Below are positions 34,005 to 44,875 of a stretch of 64,000 nucleotides of DNA, one piece after another. The notes beneath the pieces are model-generated. The model was not told where the DNA came from and did not search any database. It was given only the letters and a program-made list of their open reading frames with translations. Both the position numbers and the translations under genes were made by a program. Numbering within the stretch: position 1 is the first letter of the stretch; the number at the start of each line of letters is the position of its first letter. This DNA comes from Ascochyta rabiei (taxonomy: Eukaryota > Ascomycota > Dothideomycetes > Pleosporales > Didymellaceae), in assembly GCF_004011695.2 (NCBI RefSeq), contig NC_082418.1:620001-684000 (forward strand), written 5' to 3'.

Positions 34005-36315
34005 TCAATCATCAGCCGGCTCGACCCTAACCAGGATTTCCTCCAAGAACCCCTCGAGAAATCCGGCCACCTCGCCACCCATGCCTACTTCCCCCTTCTC
34101 ATCCCACTGATCGAGTTCCTTGAATTGGTCCGTGATTCGACTCACAAGCCTCTTCACATGATCGTGGCAGTCCTGTCGCTCCTTCTTCCTCCGCAGGTAC
34201 GAATCAGGATCCCGCCCGGCTTGTACCGAGGCAGCGTCCTGCTTGTTGAGAAGGTTGAGATGGTAGGTTCGACGAGACAGTGCTGCCTCGAGCGCTGGAA
34301 CGACCACGCCTGTGAGAGCGGTGATCTCTGCCGGTTGGTGGGAAGCTGGAGGCAGAAAAGCAAGGTCCGTGGGCTGGGGCTTTATCCGGCCAAACGAGTT
34401 ACGAGCGTGTGCAGATTTGGCGGGAGGAGGTGATAAGCTACCATTCAGCGGTGCCAGATTGCCATTTTGGTGAAGCGGTGGCGGAGGTGCTGCTTTCTGT
34501 CCCCAGTCTCCAATGAGTGGCCCACCAAATAGGTCGCTCGATGACCCCGAATCAGGGCGTGCTGTTTTGGCAGAGCTGACCGGAGCAAATGCCTGTTGCG
34601 GTGACGGGAGAGGCTTCTGGCCCGTAAGCGCTGGTAACGGTTGCTGGCCTACCAACGGCGGCAAGGGCTTCTGGGCCTGCAGGAAGGGCAGCTGGTGGCT
34701 GGTAGGCAGCGCGGGACTGGGCAGTGGTCTCGGCTGCGCCGATGTTGGTGTGCTTCCCCTCGAGCTGGGACCTCGAAAAGGAGGAATCTCGGAGATGGAC
34801 ATGGGGAGGACGGAGCCTCTGGGCGTAGGGTTACGCTGCTGTGGTGTGATATCCAAGCCTGCCATGTCTTCGGCGATCGATCGCTGCATGTACTCGTCGT
34901 AGGCGTGTGCGAGGGGAGTCTGCCGACGTGGTCCCTGGGGATGTGATGGTTTCGTTGGAGTGGATAAGCCACGGTTTTGAGGTGGCGAGAAGACATTGGG
35001 CACAGGCGACATGCGTGACGGTTCCTGTTTGGGTGGTGGGAAAACAGGTGCGTCCTTCTTGTCAGGCGAAGGCGGTAGAGGAACCCTTGAAGCGGTGTTT
35101 AACGAGGTCGTCGGTGATGCGCCCGTCCATAGCGGGGCCAGACGTTTGGTGGGTGATGGTGGCGGACTCGCTCGAATTGTATCGTCGTTCTCGTCAACAT
35201 GGCCACCACGTTGTAACGGCACAGGCTTTCTTTGAGGAGACGGGTTGCGCGCGTTGGCGCCGGCGCTGTTCAACGGCGCCAGCGCTGGGCCCCTGCCACC
35301 CGCAGCGGGTCTGATGGTACCAAAATCCCACAGATCTTCATTGACGGGCTCCCTCCGCACCGGCATATCCTCGTCATCCTCTTCGGCAGCCTCCTTTGGG
35401 TGCCTGACTTTCCAGTCCTGGTATCTCGTGATGAGTTCCTGGAGGCGAGCGGGCTTTCCCGCTTTCTTGATGAAGGCCGTCTGTAAAAGTTGCTTCGCAG
35501 TCGGACGCTCCTTGGGGTCTTTCCGCAGGCACAGCTGGACGAAGTCTTTGAACGAGGAGGAGAAGTTGCCTTCCAGGATGGGCGGCGGGTTCTTTGGGAT
35601 CAGGAAGAGAACCTTCATGGGATGAATGTCGGCATACGGAGGCTCGCCGTTGGCCAGCTCCAGCGCGGTGATGCCGAGAGACCAGATGTCCGCCTTGCCG
35701 TCGTAGCCAGATTGCTTAATCACCTCAGGCGCCATCCAGAAGGGGGTACCTACGAACGTGTTCTTCTTGGTCATGGTTGCGGAGAGCTGGCCAGAAACGC
35801 CAAAGTCTGCGAGCTTGACCTGGCCGCTCGCGCTGACAAGGATGTTGGCAGCTGTGGGCTGGGTTAGCCATTATTGTAGCTTGTGGGAGCAGGGCCTCAC
35901 CTTTGATGTCCCGGTGCAGCTTGTGGTCCTCGTGCAGATAGGTCAGGCCCATGAGCAGTTCCTTCAGCATGATGGCGATCTCGGCCTCGGCCAGCGGACC
36001 CGGCTTCATCAGATCGGCGCAGCTTCCGCCGGAGCAGAATTCCATGACTATCCACAGGTCCGAGCCGTGGAGGTAGGAACCGTAGTACTTTGTGACGAAC
36101 TGGGAGTTCAGACCGGACAGGATCATGATCTCGCCCATGATGTCGTCCACTTCGTCCTCTGCGTTCTCAACGTCGATGACCTTGATAGCGACGGTGTGCC
36201 CAGTCCTGCGGTCTACGCCCTTGTAGACCCTGCCGAAGCTACCACCACCTATGCATTCTTGCTTGGTGTAGAGGGTCGTGGGGTCGACCGAGGAGCTCCC
36301 CAGATCTGCCGCCAT
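34005..36315 (-). CDS. Ste20-like germinal-centre kinase (GCK; Kic1/Nak1/MST-like)
   Basis: Exons 36315-35901 and 35851-34005 (intron GTGAGG..CACAG, 50 nt) give 753 aa. The kinase domain is N-terminal (about 16-270): glycine loop [30 protein letters not shown] across the splice, [28 protein letters not shown] and [21 protein letters not shown]. An N-terminal kinase followed by a long Pro/Ser-rich tail is the germinal-centre layout, unlike p21-activated kinases with N-terminal CRIB domains. The last 120 residues are helical ([14 protein letters not shown]). Such kinases act upstream of NDR/LATS kinases in polarity (RAM/MOR) or septation (SIN) pathways. Which paralogue this is cannot be settled by eye. 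Confidence 0.92.
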
Positions 36316-36741
36316 TCTGCTGCCGGGTCCCGCTCAGACGAGGGCGTGGGTAGTGAAAAGGTAGCGAGCGGTGTTTCGAGGGCGAGGGTAGTGAAAAGGT
36401 AGCGAGCGGTGTTTCGAGGGCGTGAGTAGGGAAAGGGAAAGGGAAAAGGTAGCGAGTCGTCCAGCGCAGGTCGCGCAGTGCAAGGCCGCTGGTGCTGGAG
36501 CGAGCCGAAGAGAGCGCGTGCCGAGTCGCAGTCAGCGGCAGGAGGAAGGAAAGTGGGCGGCGGCGGCGGCGGCGGCGGTGGGGTTTGTGGGTGGGAATCA
36601 AAGGGCGTTCGTTACGCGGATGCGGTTCAGGGCCCAAGGACCGAGTATCTCCAAGCGCAGGTGCGTCGAGTGGGAATCGGCGTAATCGTGACTGACAGGC
36701 GCGCTGTGCAATGTTTGGCAACACCGATTGCGCCGGCAACG

Positions 36742-36836
36742 CAACCACGACCACGACCACGACTACGACTACGACCACGACTACGACTACGACCACGACT
36801 ACGACTACGACTACGACCACAACCGCACCACGACCA
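36742..36836. repeat. (ACGACC/ACGACT)n microsatellite
   Basis: About 95 bp of ACGACC, ACGACT and ACTACG units on the + strand. Translations through it (poly-Thr, poly-Val, His-Asp) are artefacts. Confidence 0.9.
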
Positions 36837-37055
36837 CAATCACAACCACGACCACCGAGGCGGAACGAGGGACGAGCGGGCGCGCAGCCTGGATCTTGGG
36901 GGTTCACGGGCACAAGCGCCGCGGTGAAGGAATGTGGGCTGGCCGCGAAGAGGCAGAGGCACGGGAGAGCAGAGAGGCCGACGCAGCAAAGAGGTATTTG
37001 TTGCGCCCTGCCTGGTTGCTGTTTTCAGGGAGAGCGGGCCAGGTGGGAAGGTAGG

Positions 37056-37170
37056 GATAGTAAGGATGGTGGGATGGTATGGATGGTAGGATGGTATGGA
37101 TGGTATAGATGGTATAGATGGTATAGATGGTAGGGATGGTAGGGATGGTAGCCTACGGTAGGGATGGTAG
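37056..37170. repeat. GGATGGTAT/GGTATAGAT tandem repeat
   Basis: Imperfect 10-bp units (GGATGGTAGG, GGTATAGATG) over about 115 bp. Confidence 0.85.
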
Positions 37171-37237
37171 GGATGGTGTGCAATGCAGTGCCGGCGCGTC
37201 GAGCAGCAAGGATGATCTTGTTCTTTCTTTCTTGCAT

Positions 37238-37314
37238 GCAAAAGCAAAAGCAAAAGCAAAGCAAAGCAAAGCAAAAGCAAAAGCAAAGCAAAGCAAAAAC
37301 AAAAGCAAAGCAAA
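37238..37314. repeat. (AAAGC)n/(AAAAGC)n microsatellite
   Basis: Alternating AAAGC and AAAAGC units on the + strand. Similar in composition to the repeat at 33131-33188, suggesting a motif common in this genome's intergenic DNA. Confidence 0.88.
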
Positions 37315-37881
37315 TGCGCTGCGAGCTGCACGACACCCCTCCCTCCCACGCGACGAGCAAAGAAGAGAGGGGAGAGGACAGCCGCCAATGACGGTCCGTG
37401 TCGAGCCTGCGTCGACGCGTCGTGTGGTGGTGCCGATGCCGACGCCGAGCTCCCGTCGCCATCGTCTCGTCGTCTCGCAGCTCGTGCGCGGTGATTGGCC
37501 CTCGACCGAGCCTCGCCTTGGGCGCGACCGTCTGCTTAGGCGTGTTTCAACCACGTCGTGCCTACACCACACACTCGACTCCTCGACTCCTCGACTGCCA
37601 CGCCGTCCGTCTTCTTCACTGCACCTCGCTCGAGAAGCAAGCGTTTCAGCACTGTGCGTTTCATTGGGGTATCCATAGGCCACTGCCGTCATGAGCCATA
37701 CTCTTTCCTATCCACACATCCGTCCTCTTGTCGAATACAGAAAACCAAAAACACGCTGACAAAGCCCTTGCGCCCCTTTCCATCCCACCAGAACTTTCCA
37801 TGCCGTTGCCGTTGCCGTTGCCGTTCCTGCTACAGCACACGTACGCTCGTACGCTCGTACGTAGCCAGACTCGTCGCGCCT

Positions 37882-40626
37882 TCAGTACCGTCGCCGAATC
37901 CTCTCCGCGAGCGTGCTCTCCTCCTCGCTCTCCTCCTCCACAGGCGCTGGCGTCCGCCTCTCGCGCGCTCGGTGTGCCTTTCTCCGCCGGTTGTGGCTGA
38001 CGTTGCTGGCCGAGTCGTCAGGCCCAATCTCGCTTCGGAGCTCATCCAGGCTCTCGTCCTGCTCCATGAACCCCGCAGGCGTGTTCATCCTGACTTCAAT
38101 GCACTCCATCCCAGCCCCTCGTCGTTGCTGTGCCACCATCGACAGCGCAGCAGCACGCTCCCGAAGCCGTCGGCGGACCTGTTCCGCCTGGTTGTGCAGA
38201 TGCTCAAACGCGTCTTCCATCGCCTCCATCCCCAGATAGATTTCGCGCTCAATCTCCGCCAGCACCGCCACTTCCGTCTCCTCGTCCACTTGCACGGGCG
38301 CTGGCCCGCCTCCTGGTCGTACTGACCCGGGCCGTACCGACCCCGGACGCGCTGACCCAGGCCGAGGGTAGGGCCCCGGGCTGAACGTTTGACCTGGCTG
38401 GCCTGGGCTCGGCGACGCGAATCGTTGCGGCCCGTCCGTGGGCGGAATCTGGCCAGGCATCAGGTCTTCGGCACCCGACCAGAGGAAGCCGTCAAACCGC
38501 CCAGACACGAGAATCTCCCACTCATGCTTCGTCACCGCTGCCAAAGTCGCCAAGATGTTGTGCATGTCTGGGTTGCGAATCAGATACATGACCGTAAGTT
38601 GATCGCGTGGCTCCTTGTGGAGCCGGTACAGTCGCTGCAGCGCGAGCCCAGCCTTGGTCAAGTGGGGCGGCGTGCCTGTCTCAGGCTTCTGCGTCCGGGG
38701 CGAGGGCAGCTTCTCGAGGCCCCAAAGAAGGGCGTAGAACAGCGGACGTTGCGGCTGATCCAGACGGGTGAGCATGATGAAAGACAACGTTTCATCGTCG
38801 GCCTCTTCCGGAGAGTTGTCTTGCTGGTCGGTCAGCCAGGATTGGACCGAGGATTTGGTCTTCTTCGCTTGCTTCTCGTAGTGCGCTCGGTACTGATCTG
38901 GCACGTCAACGTCAATCTGCTGACAAGGCTCTCCAAGCTCGGAGATGCCCAGGCCGGGCGCCACCGGGTCGTTGTAGGGTGGCCAGGTGGGTAGCTCACA
39001 GCGCCCGGAGACGAGCTCCAGAATCTCACCCCAGTTGACGCCAGCGTTCTCTTCTGGCGCCGGCTGGTCGAAGCACATCAAGCATTGACAGTGCTCCGAA
39101 GAGATGTTGCGGGCAAACACGTTTTCAAGGCGATCAAGCAGACGCCGCGCGACGGACCGATATCCAGTGGCGACGGCAAGAGACCCATTCGTGTCTATGA
39201 CGGTGTTGTAGTTGTTCAGCACGTTCTCGAGCGGCCTGAACAGGGCTCGAACATCGTGGCCTTGAGCACCTGTTGTCGTGGGCGACATGTAGGCCGAGTA
39301 GGCTGGGACAGATGCACCCTCTACGGCGCCCAGCAAGCTTCGTGGAATCGGTCGTGGCAAACCGCCATTCTGGAGAAGGTAGTCAACGCGCGGCGGTTCC
39401 CCCATCATTGCTGGCGCTGGCGGCGGGGGCGGCGGGGGCGGCGGTGGAGGTGGTGGCATGGGCGACCCGTACCCAGGGTTGACCGACGATTCACGAGAGA
39501 TGGGGTCCATAATCTCGACACTAGCTGGCCTGTCTTTTTCGTCGAAGATGACAGAAGGAAGGACGGAGTGCTGGGTCGGTGTCCGTGGGGATGAGTCGAC
39601 GACGGACGCAGGTGAGGCATCAGAGTAGGCGGGAGACCGCGTTCGGCGGGCATGGTAGAGAGGCACCGAGGTGTTTTCTGAATCGAGAGTCAATTCGGAC
39701 GAGCCTCTTGGCTTCGTCCGCGTCTTGTATGTCTTCGGGTTCGAGCTCCTGTGGGTACGGCCGCCTGCTGGGCTTGCTGTTTTGGTCCTTGTGGGGACTG
39801 CGTGAGGTGATTTGGCTCTGGGTGACTTTGCACGGATGGTGCTGGGCTGAGAGCCTGTAGTCGAGGTCAGGTCTGTCAAGGAGTCCTGCTCCCTGATGCT
39901 CGAACGCGACGCTGTGTGCCGCTGCCCTGCCGGGGTCGTCACACGGGTGCCGCTGTCCACGCTCTGCCTGCCTGACTCCATCTCGCGATGCAGTGCTTCC
40001 GAGTTCCTTCGCGTGCTGTTGGCACTCGCGGTCTTTCGCAGGTCTGCTGCTGTCGTCGCGGTGAGGGGAGGGCTCGGCGGCGCTCGCGGTGGCGGGGGAG
40101 GTGCGCGTGTGGGCGTGGGCGGCACGGCTGGAGATGCATCCTTCTTCCTCTCGCCCTGTGAGCCGTCGACATCGGTGAGGTCTGGGGTCATGGCTGCCTT
40201 CCTCCTGTCCACGTCTTCTCTAGCGTAGATGCTCTCCTTGCTGTACGTCTTGTCGAGCGAGGGATACGGCAAGCTGATCCTAGACTGGCTCGCCGAGTTC
40301 AGGGAGCTGCGGCGCGTGAGTTCAGGCACGACGGCCATCTTGAGCGACTTTGAGGCGGTGGACGACGACGAGGTGCGGCTGATGCGCTCCCTCGAGGAAC
40401 GCTCGCGGAGACGGTCGTGCTCGGGTTCGTCCTCTTTGGATGCCGATGAGCGTGACTTGCGCTTATGGCGGTCGCGGTCACGGTCACGGTCACGGTCACG
40501 GTCACGGTCACGATCCTTGTCCTGGTCCTTGTCCTTGTCCTTGCTTCTTGGGCTGGTGCGGTCGCGGTCGCGGTCTGCGTCCTTATCCTTCTTGCGGCGG
40601 CGGTGGGAGTCGGACGAGCTCACCAT
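37882..40626 (-). CDS. Conserved fungal low-complexity protein with a CxCxxC motif
   Basis: A single exon of 914 aa. The N-terminus is an Arg/Asp/Lys repeat (DRDRDRDRDR, about residues 17-50) followed by a Ser/Pro-rich region, with a poly-Pro run near residue 400 encoded by a microsatellite. An ordered core (about 460-735) has NYNTVIDTNGSL, the cysteine motif SSEHCQCLMCF, WGEILELVSGRCELPTWPP, MLTRLDQPQRPLFYALLWG and HEWEILVSGRFDGFLWSG. A Gly/Pro/Arg repeat (RPGSARPGSVRPGSV) and a charged C-terminus follow. Some fungal annotations label such proteins as 5-methylcytosine G/T mismatch glycosylase-like; this is from memory and unverified, and I see no helix-hairpin-helix glycosylase motif. RD/RS-like composition suggests a nuclear role. 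No symbol is justified. Confidence 0.8.
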   Translation of the reverse strand: MVSSSDSHRRRKKDKDADRDRDRTSPRSKDKDKDQDKDRDRDRDRDRDRDRDRHKRKSRSSASKEDEPEHDRLRERSSRERISRTSSSSTASKSLKMAVVPELTRRSSLNSASQSRISLPYPSLDKTYSKESIYAREDVDRRKAAMTPDLTDVDGSQGERKKDASPAVPPTPTRAPPPPPRAPPSPPLTATTAADLRKTASANSTRRNSEALHREMESGRQSVDSGTRVTTPAGQRHTASRSSIREQDSLTDLTSTTGSQPSTIRAKSPRAKSPHAVPTRTKTASPAGGRTHRSSNPKTYKTRTKPRGSSELTLDSENTSVPLYHARRTRSPAYSDASPASVVDSSPRTPTQHSVLPSVIFDEKDRPASVEIMDPISRESSVNPGYGSPMPPPPPPPPPPPPPAPAMMGEPPRVDYLLQNGGLPRPIPRSLLGAVEGASVPAYSAYMSPTTTGAQGHDVRALFRPLENVLNNYNTVIDTNGSLAVATGYRSVARRLLDRLENVFARNISSEHCQCLMCFDQPAPEENAGVNWGEILELVSGRCELPTWPPYNDPVAPGLGISELGEPCQQIDVDVPDQYRAHYEKQAKKTKSSVQSWLTDQQDNSPEEADDETLSFIMLTRLDQPQRPLFYALLWGLEKLPSPRTQKPETGTPPHLTKAGLALQRLYRLHKEPRDQLTVMYLIRNPDMHNILATLAAVTKHEWEILVSGRFDGFLWSGAEDLMPGQIPPTDGPQRFASPSPGQPGQTFSPGPYPRPGSARPGSVRPGSVRPGGGPAPVQVDEETEVAVLAEIEREIYLGMEAMEDAFEHLHNQAEQVRRRLRERAAALSMVAQQRRGAGMECIEVRMNTPAGFMEQDESLDELRSEIGPDDSASNVSHNRRRKAHRARERRTPAPVEEESEEESTLAERIRRRY

Positions 40627-41760
40627 CTTCTAGACGTCGAGGTGGAGAAGCTGCGGGTAGCTTGGCGTGTCTGCAGGGCCGGGTGGACGGTGGCAGCTGC
40701 GGCGTCGCCCTCCCGCCTGCGCGGCTAGAGCGATGTTCGATTGGGTGGTGAAGCGGGCTCGTTGCGCGGTGCGCCTATCAAAGACGGAGAGCTCCATCCA
40801 TCTGGGCCTCGAGCAGGATTGTCTGGCGAGAGCTGCCGTGTTCGGTGAAGGTTCTGGGTGAAGGTCGGTTCTAGGCGGTGGAGAGCTGTGGTGCTCGCTC
40901 TGACGTGGTAACTCTCCAGGCCGCCTGCAGGCGCTCTGCGCATTGGGCACCTCTTCCGTCCATGTGCTCGCCCCCGCCCACCACCCTCAACACCACGCCG
41001 GCAAGCAGCGCCAGGTGCGTGGCCGTTGTCCGTCGACACACGCTGGTGCCAGGAGCGCGGCGCTGTTTCTGAGCCATGGACCCATCGCGTTCGCCTCTTC
41101 ATCGTGCCCATGTGCGGCGCACATTCCGGGCTGCCCTTGGGCATGTGGAGACCCCTGCTGCCCAGTGCGCATACTCCGCTGGCGGTGCGTGTCAGTGCTT
41201 CACCGAAACGCTTCACCGTAAGTGCTGGATCCAACGAGGGGCTGGTCTCGCCACAACCCAAGCCGGTCGACCAGCCACTCTTCCTGTCCTCCATCGGACA
41301 ACCAAGCACCAGAATCGGAAGGTGGCAATAAAATAGGTCGAGTGAACGAATTGGGTATCTGTAGATGCATGCATACCCCCTCTCCTAAAGACAGGACCAC
41401 TCCATCCTAGAGGTATCATGCGAATGCGAAAACAAGATGCTGCACATCTGGCCAAAGCCCTTTCCAATTTCCGTCGACATCAGCACCGCGTGAGCAGAGA
41501 ACAGAAAGTGGATAATGTACACAAGTCCGAGCCAGTCCTGCACCAGTGAAACGAGAAAAGGAAAACGTAGGGAAGCCACTTTTCAGCTTGTTCCCCGCCG
41601 ACACTCCAGACGCCTTGATCGTAATGTCTTCGCCCGTAGGTCGTGAGACGCGTTCTTGTTCACCAAGGACAAGTTCTTCTTATGTACTGTGCGACGCGGT
41701 CCTCTCCTCGTCGCAATTCCTCTCAACGTCGCTACAACAGCCAGTATCACCGGCCGACTC
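40627..41760. other. Intergenic, no gene seen
   Basis: About 1.1 kb between two minus-strand genes. A 194-codon minus ORF (40725-41309) overlaps it but has Cys/Arg/Gly-rich shadow composition and no family features. Confidence 0.45.
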
Positions 41761-43710
41761 CTACTGACCTTGTTGCTGCGCTTGAGCGTTGCTGACATGC
41801 TGCTGCGCTTGAGGGTTGTTGACATGCTGCTGCGCTTGAGCGTTGTTGACGTGCTGCTGCGCTTGAGCGTTGTTGACATGCTGCTGAGCAAGCTGAGCAC
41901 GGAGAGTGGTAATCTCAGTCTGCAGCGTCGAGATCTTTTCATTGTGCTCCTTCTCCATCCGCGCCATCCGAGCTTCAATGTCGCGCACGTATTGCCAGAC
42001 ATCCATCTGGCTGCCCATGACTTCGCGCATGCTGCTACCGCTCGCGCCATGGCTCGACATGCTGCCAGGCTGCGACATGGTTCCTGGTGCGGGCATTTGT
42101 TGGTGCTGGAGCATGCTTGGGCCTTTGCTGCTCTGCGAACCCGGCTTGACCATGCCACCAAGGCCAGCCAGCGATGGCAAGTGAGGTCCGCTACTGGTGC
42201 TGGGAGGCTGGAGAGTGGGAGGCGTGCCTCGGGCCGCACCGGCGCCACGAGCGTAGTTCTGCAGATGGATCTGTTGCGACATGTTGGGCGATCGAGGATG
42301 GCTACCCTCGTGAGCTCCAAGGCGATAGTGCTCCTGCTGGCTCGGAGAAATTGGCTTGGGACTTTCCGTCATGCCTCCTTGCGCGAAAGCGCTAGGCTGA
42401 TTCGCATTGTGGAGCGATGAGATACTCGAAGGAGCTAGTTTTGGGGACATGTTAGTCGGCTGAGATGCCTGCGCTGGATAGTAAGGACGAAGGTTGTTCT
42501 GACTGCTCGACCCTCGATTGGACGGGTTGATGGGCGGGTAAGTGCTGGAGTGCTGATGATACGAACCTTGCGTAGAGTTTCCGGTGTTCTGCCTCTTACG
42601 CGCGGGCTCACTGATGCGTCGGCCATCGTCATCTTCGTCGCCCTCCCCGTCAGGCTCGCCGGTGTAAACAACGCCATCCATGCCGTCATCGCCTTTGCCA
42701 TCGCCCATGTCCTCATCGATGCCAAAGCTTGACCGACGACCTGCACAGCCACCTTGGCCCTTGTTGTGTCGCGCGAGTGCATCCCCACGTGCGAACCTGC
42801 GGCCACACTTGAAGCAGGTATGTGGACGCTCACCAGTATGTAGTTTCGTGTGGCGTTTCAAATCGTGCAGTCGCCGAAAGCGTGCTTGGCATGTGGGGCA
42901 CTCATATGGCTTCTCTTGACTGTGCGTCAACAAGTGACTCTTGAGGTTGTGATGCCGTGTAAAATCCGTAGAGCAGTAGGGACATTTGTGGCGTTTTGTA
43001 GATGGTGACTTGGGGTTGTTCTGACCATAGCCTGGTAGACTCATTTGGCGCGCGGGAGCGGGAGCACGGGGGTCCTCTGGTGGCATCGGCCCCGGAAACG
43101 TGAAGGCGCGGTTCCCCGGATTGTCACCAGGATTAGGCGCGATCAACTGGTGCTGATGATGGTGTGGCTGATGTTGAGGTCGCTGATGCGTACCTTGGTG
43201 CTGTCCCACACGTCCCGTAGGCCCTGCGGATGCTTCAACAGCAGACGTGGCCGGCGCAGCTGTCCCCTCTCCGTCGCCGAAGCTGGAGAGACTGACGGGG
43301 CTCGTGTGCATGTTGTCGCCCGTTACTCCGGTGAGTTCTGGAATGATGATGGGTGGCTTGCTAGCCTTTTCGTTGTTTTGAGGTGCCATCTGCGCTTGCG
43401 GTTGGGCCCCGTCCGAAGTGTGGCTTTGGCCGTTGCCCTGTAGGTTCTGAAGGATGGCTACAGCCGGGTTTGGGCTCGTCTGCCGCGACTTGTGCTCCCT
43501 GTAACGTCGCTCGTCGGCCAACACAGCGGCGCCGGTAAGAGGCGCAGGAGACAGTCTGGGGGAAAGCCCACGCGGAGATTTGACGAGGTGGGTTCCAAAC
43601 GTTGCGCCACCGTTGGCGTTGCGCGAAGCAGAGCCTGGGGTGCTGGGCCGGTTCGGTGCAGAGAAAGGGCCGCTCAGCGTAGGCGTGATCGCTCGAGTTG
43701 TGGCAGCCAT
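41761..43710 (-). CDS. C2H2 zinc-finger transcription factor
   Basis: 649 aa from the ATG at 43710; the open frame continues upstream but MAATTRAITPTLSGPFSA is the natural start after a promoter-like stretch. Fingers lie near residues 239-320: CPYCSTDFTRHHNLKSHLLTH, CPTCQARFRRLHDLKRHTKLH (TGERP linker) and CFKCGRRFARGDALARH, ending NKGQGGCAGRRSSFG. This cluster is highly conserved in Pezizomycotina; it resembles Azf1/Crz1-like fingers, but orthology is uncertain. Flanks are long, Gln/Ser/Pro-rich and probably disordered. A predicted coiled coil near the C-terminus (DIEARMARMEKEHNEKISTL) precedes a 9-aa repeat tail (QQHVNNAQA, four copies). Nuclear localisation and promoter binding are inferred from the fingers. 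Confidence 0.88.
   Translation of the reverse strand: MAATTRAITPTLSGPFSAPNRPSTPGSASRNANGGATFGTHLVKSPRGLSPRLSPAPLTGAAVLADERRYREHKSRQTSPNPAVAILQNLQGNGQSHTSDGAQPQAQMAPQNNEKASKPPIIIPELTGVTGDNMHTSPVSLSSFGDGEGTAAPATSAVEASAGPTGRVGQHQGTHQRPQHQPHHHQHQLIAPNPGDNPGNRAFTFPGPMPPEDPRAPAPARQMSLPGYGQNNPKSPSTKRHKCPYCSTDFTRHHNLKSHLLTHSQEKPYECPTCQARFRRLHDLKRHTKLHTGERPHTCFKCGRRFARGDALARHNKGQGGCAGRRSSFGIDEDMGDGKGDDGMDGVVYTGEPDGEGDEDDDGRRISEPARKRQNTGNSTQGSYHQHSSTYPPINPSNRGSSSQNNLRPYYPAQASQPTNMSPKLAPSSISSLHNANQPSAFAQGGMTESPKPISPSQQEHYRLGAHEGSHPRSPNMSQQIHLQNYARGAGAARGTPPTLQPPSTSSGPHLPSLAGLGGMVKPGSQSSKGPSMLQHQQMPAPGTMSQPGSMSSHGASGSSMREVMGSQMDVWQYVRDIEARMARMEKEHNEKISTLQTEITTLRAQLAQQHVNNAQAQQHVNNAQAQQHVNNPQAQQHVSNAQAQQQGQ
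41775..41890. repeat. 27-bp in-frame minisatellite in the C2H2 gene
   Basis: Four copies of a 27-bp unit encode QQHVNNAQA with small variations (VSN, NPQA) at the extreme C-terminus. The unit length is a multiple of three, so copy-number change would lengthen the tail without frameshift. Confidence 0.93.
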
Positions 43711-44609
43711 GAGTTGCGAATGCTTGTTAGTCAGAACGACAGTGGAAAGGTGAACTTGGAGCAGCGTCAGCGCATGTCGGGGTACAGGGCGTAGGGTGGG
43801 ACGAGCAACGAAGACGACCGACGACGACGGCGACACACAAGGCCAGGTAGGGCGGATGGAATTCTGCTGTGGCAGGCGGGAGACGTGTGGTGTGGCTGTT
43901 ACGAACCTTTGTTTTCGGGCGGCCGTTTTCGCGCGCTCTCTGTGCTCTGAGGATATACGATGGCGTCGAATGCGCACTCGTCTACCGACTCGCGGTGCAC
44001 CAGCAGGCTGAAGGGACCAAACGCACCCCGCAGGCGAGTCTGCGATTGGGCTGAAGTGGAGGTGCTGGAAGGCGGGCGCTGTTACGGATCGCGAATGCGA
44101 CTGTGGCCAAGGTGAGCGGCCTCTAGTGGCCCGTGTGGATATTCACCGACGCGCGGAACGTGGAAGGCTGGGGTGTAGCGGGCGGACGGTGGTTTGCAGC
44201 TGATGCTAGTTCCTGAACACGCGTGTTGCGACTGTAGCGCGGCGACAAGTGGGTCGGCCGAGGTGGTGGAATGCGGCGCTCCAGCAGTCGATTGACAGAC
44301 GGTGGTGAGGCTGCAAGCTGAGCGGACAGCCGACTACGCTACTCGGGCGCAGGCGGCAGATGCAAGCTGGGGGCGACACACGCGTGCAAAGCTGGGCACG
44401 CAGGTCGTGGAAGCGCGAGAGGCGACGCAGTGCAGGCGGCAGGCAACGGACGGCGTGTTGCAGAGGCCGGGGACGCGCGCGAGGTGCAACTGTGGAGGTG
44501 CGGTCGCAGCGCAGCGTGGAGCGGGTCAAAGGTTGGTGGGAGGTGACGAGTTGTGGCTGAACCCAGGGCAGGTGCGATGTGCTCACGGACCCACGAGGTG
44601 GGTGCGGAA

Positions 44610-44665
44610 GGTGCGGTAGTGCGGTAGTGCGGTAGTGCGGTAGTGCGGTAGTGCGGTAGCTGCAG
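44610..44665. repeat. (GCGGTAGT)n octamer repeat
   Basis: Six or so copies of GTAGTGCG in tandem. Confidence 0.9.
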
Positions 44666-44721
44666 CTTGCCTGTCACGATCACGCTTCTGCTCCGCATGC
44701 AACAGGGGGATTGCTGTGAGA

Positions 44722-44875
44722 CGCGACGACCGACGATAGACGACAGACGACAGACGATAGACGACAGACGACAGACGATAGACGACAGACGACAGGCAAC
44801 AGACGACAGGCAACAGACGACAGGCAACAGACGACCGACGACCGACGACAGACGACAGACGACAGACGACCGACA
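44722..44875. repeat. GACGACAGAC/GATAGACGAC degenerate microsatellite
   Basis: About 150 bp of ACGAC, AGACGAC and ATAGACGAC units. It produces long Ser/Val/Cys/Leu/Arg translations in several frames that are artefacts. Confidence 0.88.

Larger units (their letters stand above)
36316..37881. other. Microsatellite-rich intergenic region
   Basis: About 1.57 kb with no supportable gene, dominated by simple repeats listed separately. It is also a promoter region for the kinase at its left end. A direct duplication of about 48 bp (around 36350-36430, core GGTAGCGAGCGGTGTTTCGA) lies just upstream of the kinase start. Confidence 0.6.

Noticed and set aside
36239..36913. Poly-Val and poly-Thr ORFs
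   Set aside because: Direct translation of the ACGACC/ACGACT repeat.
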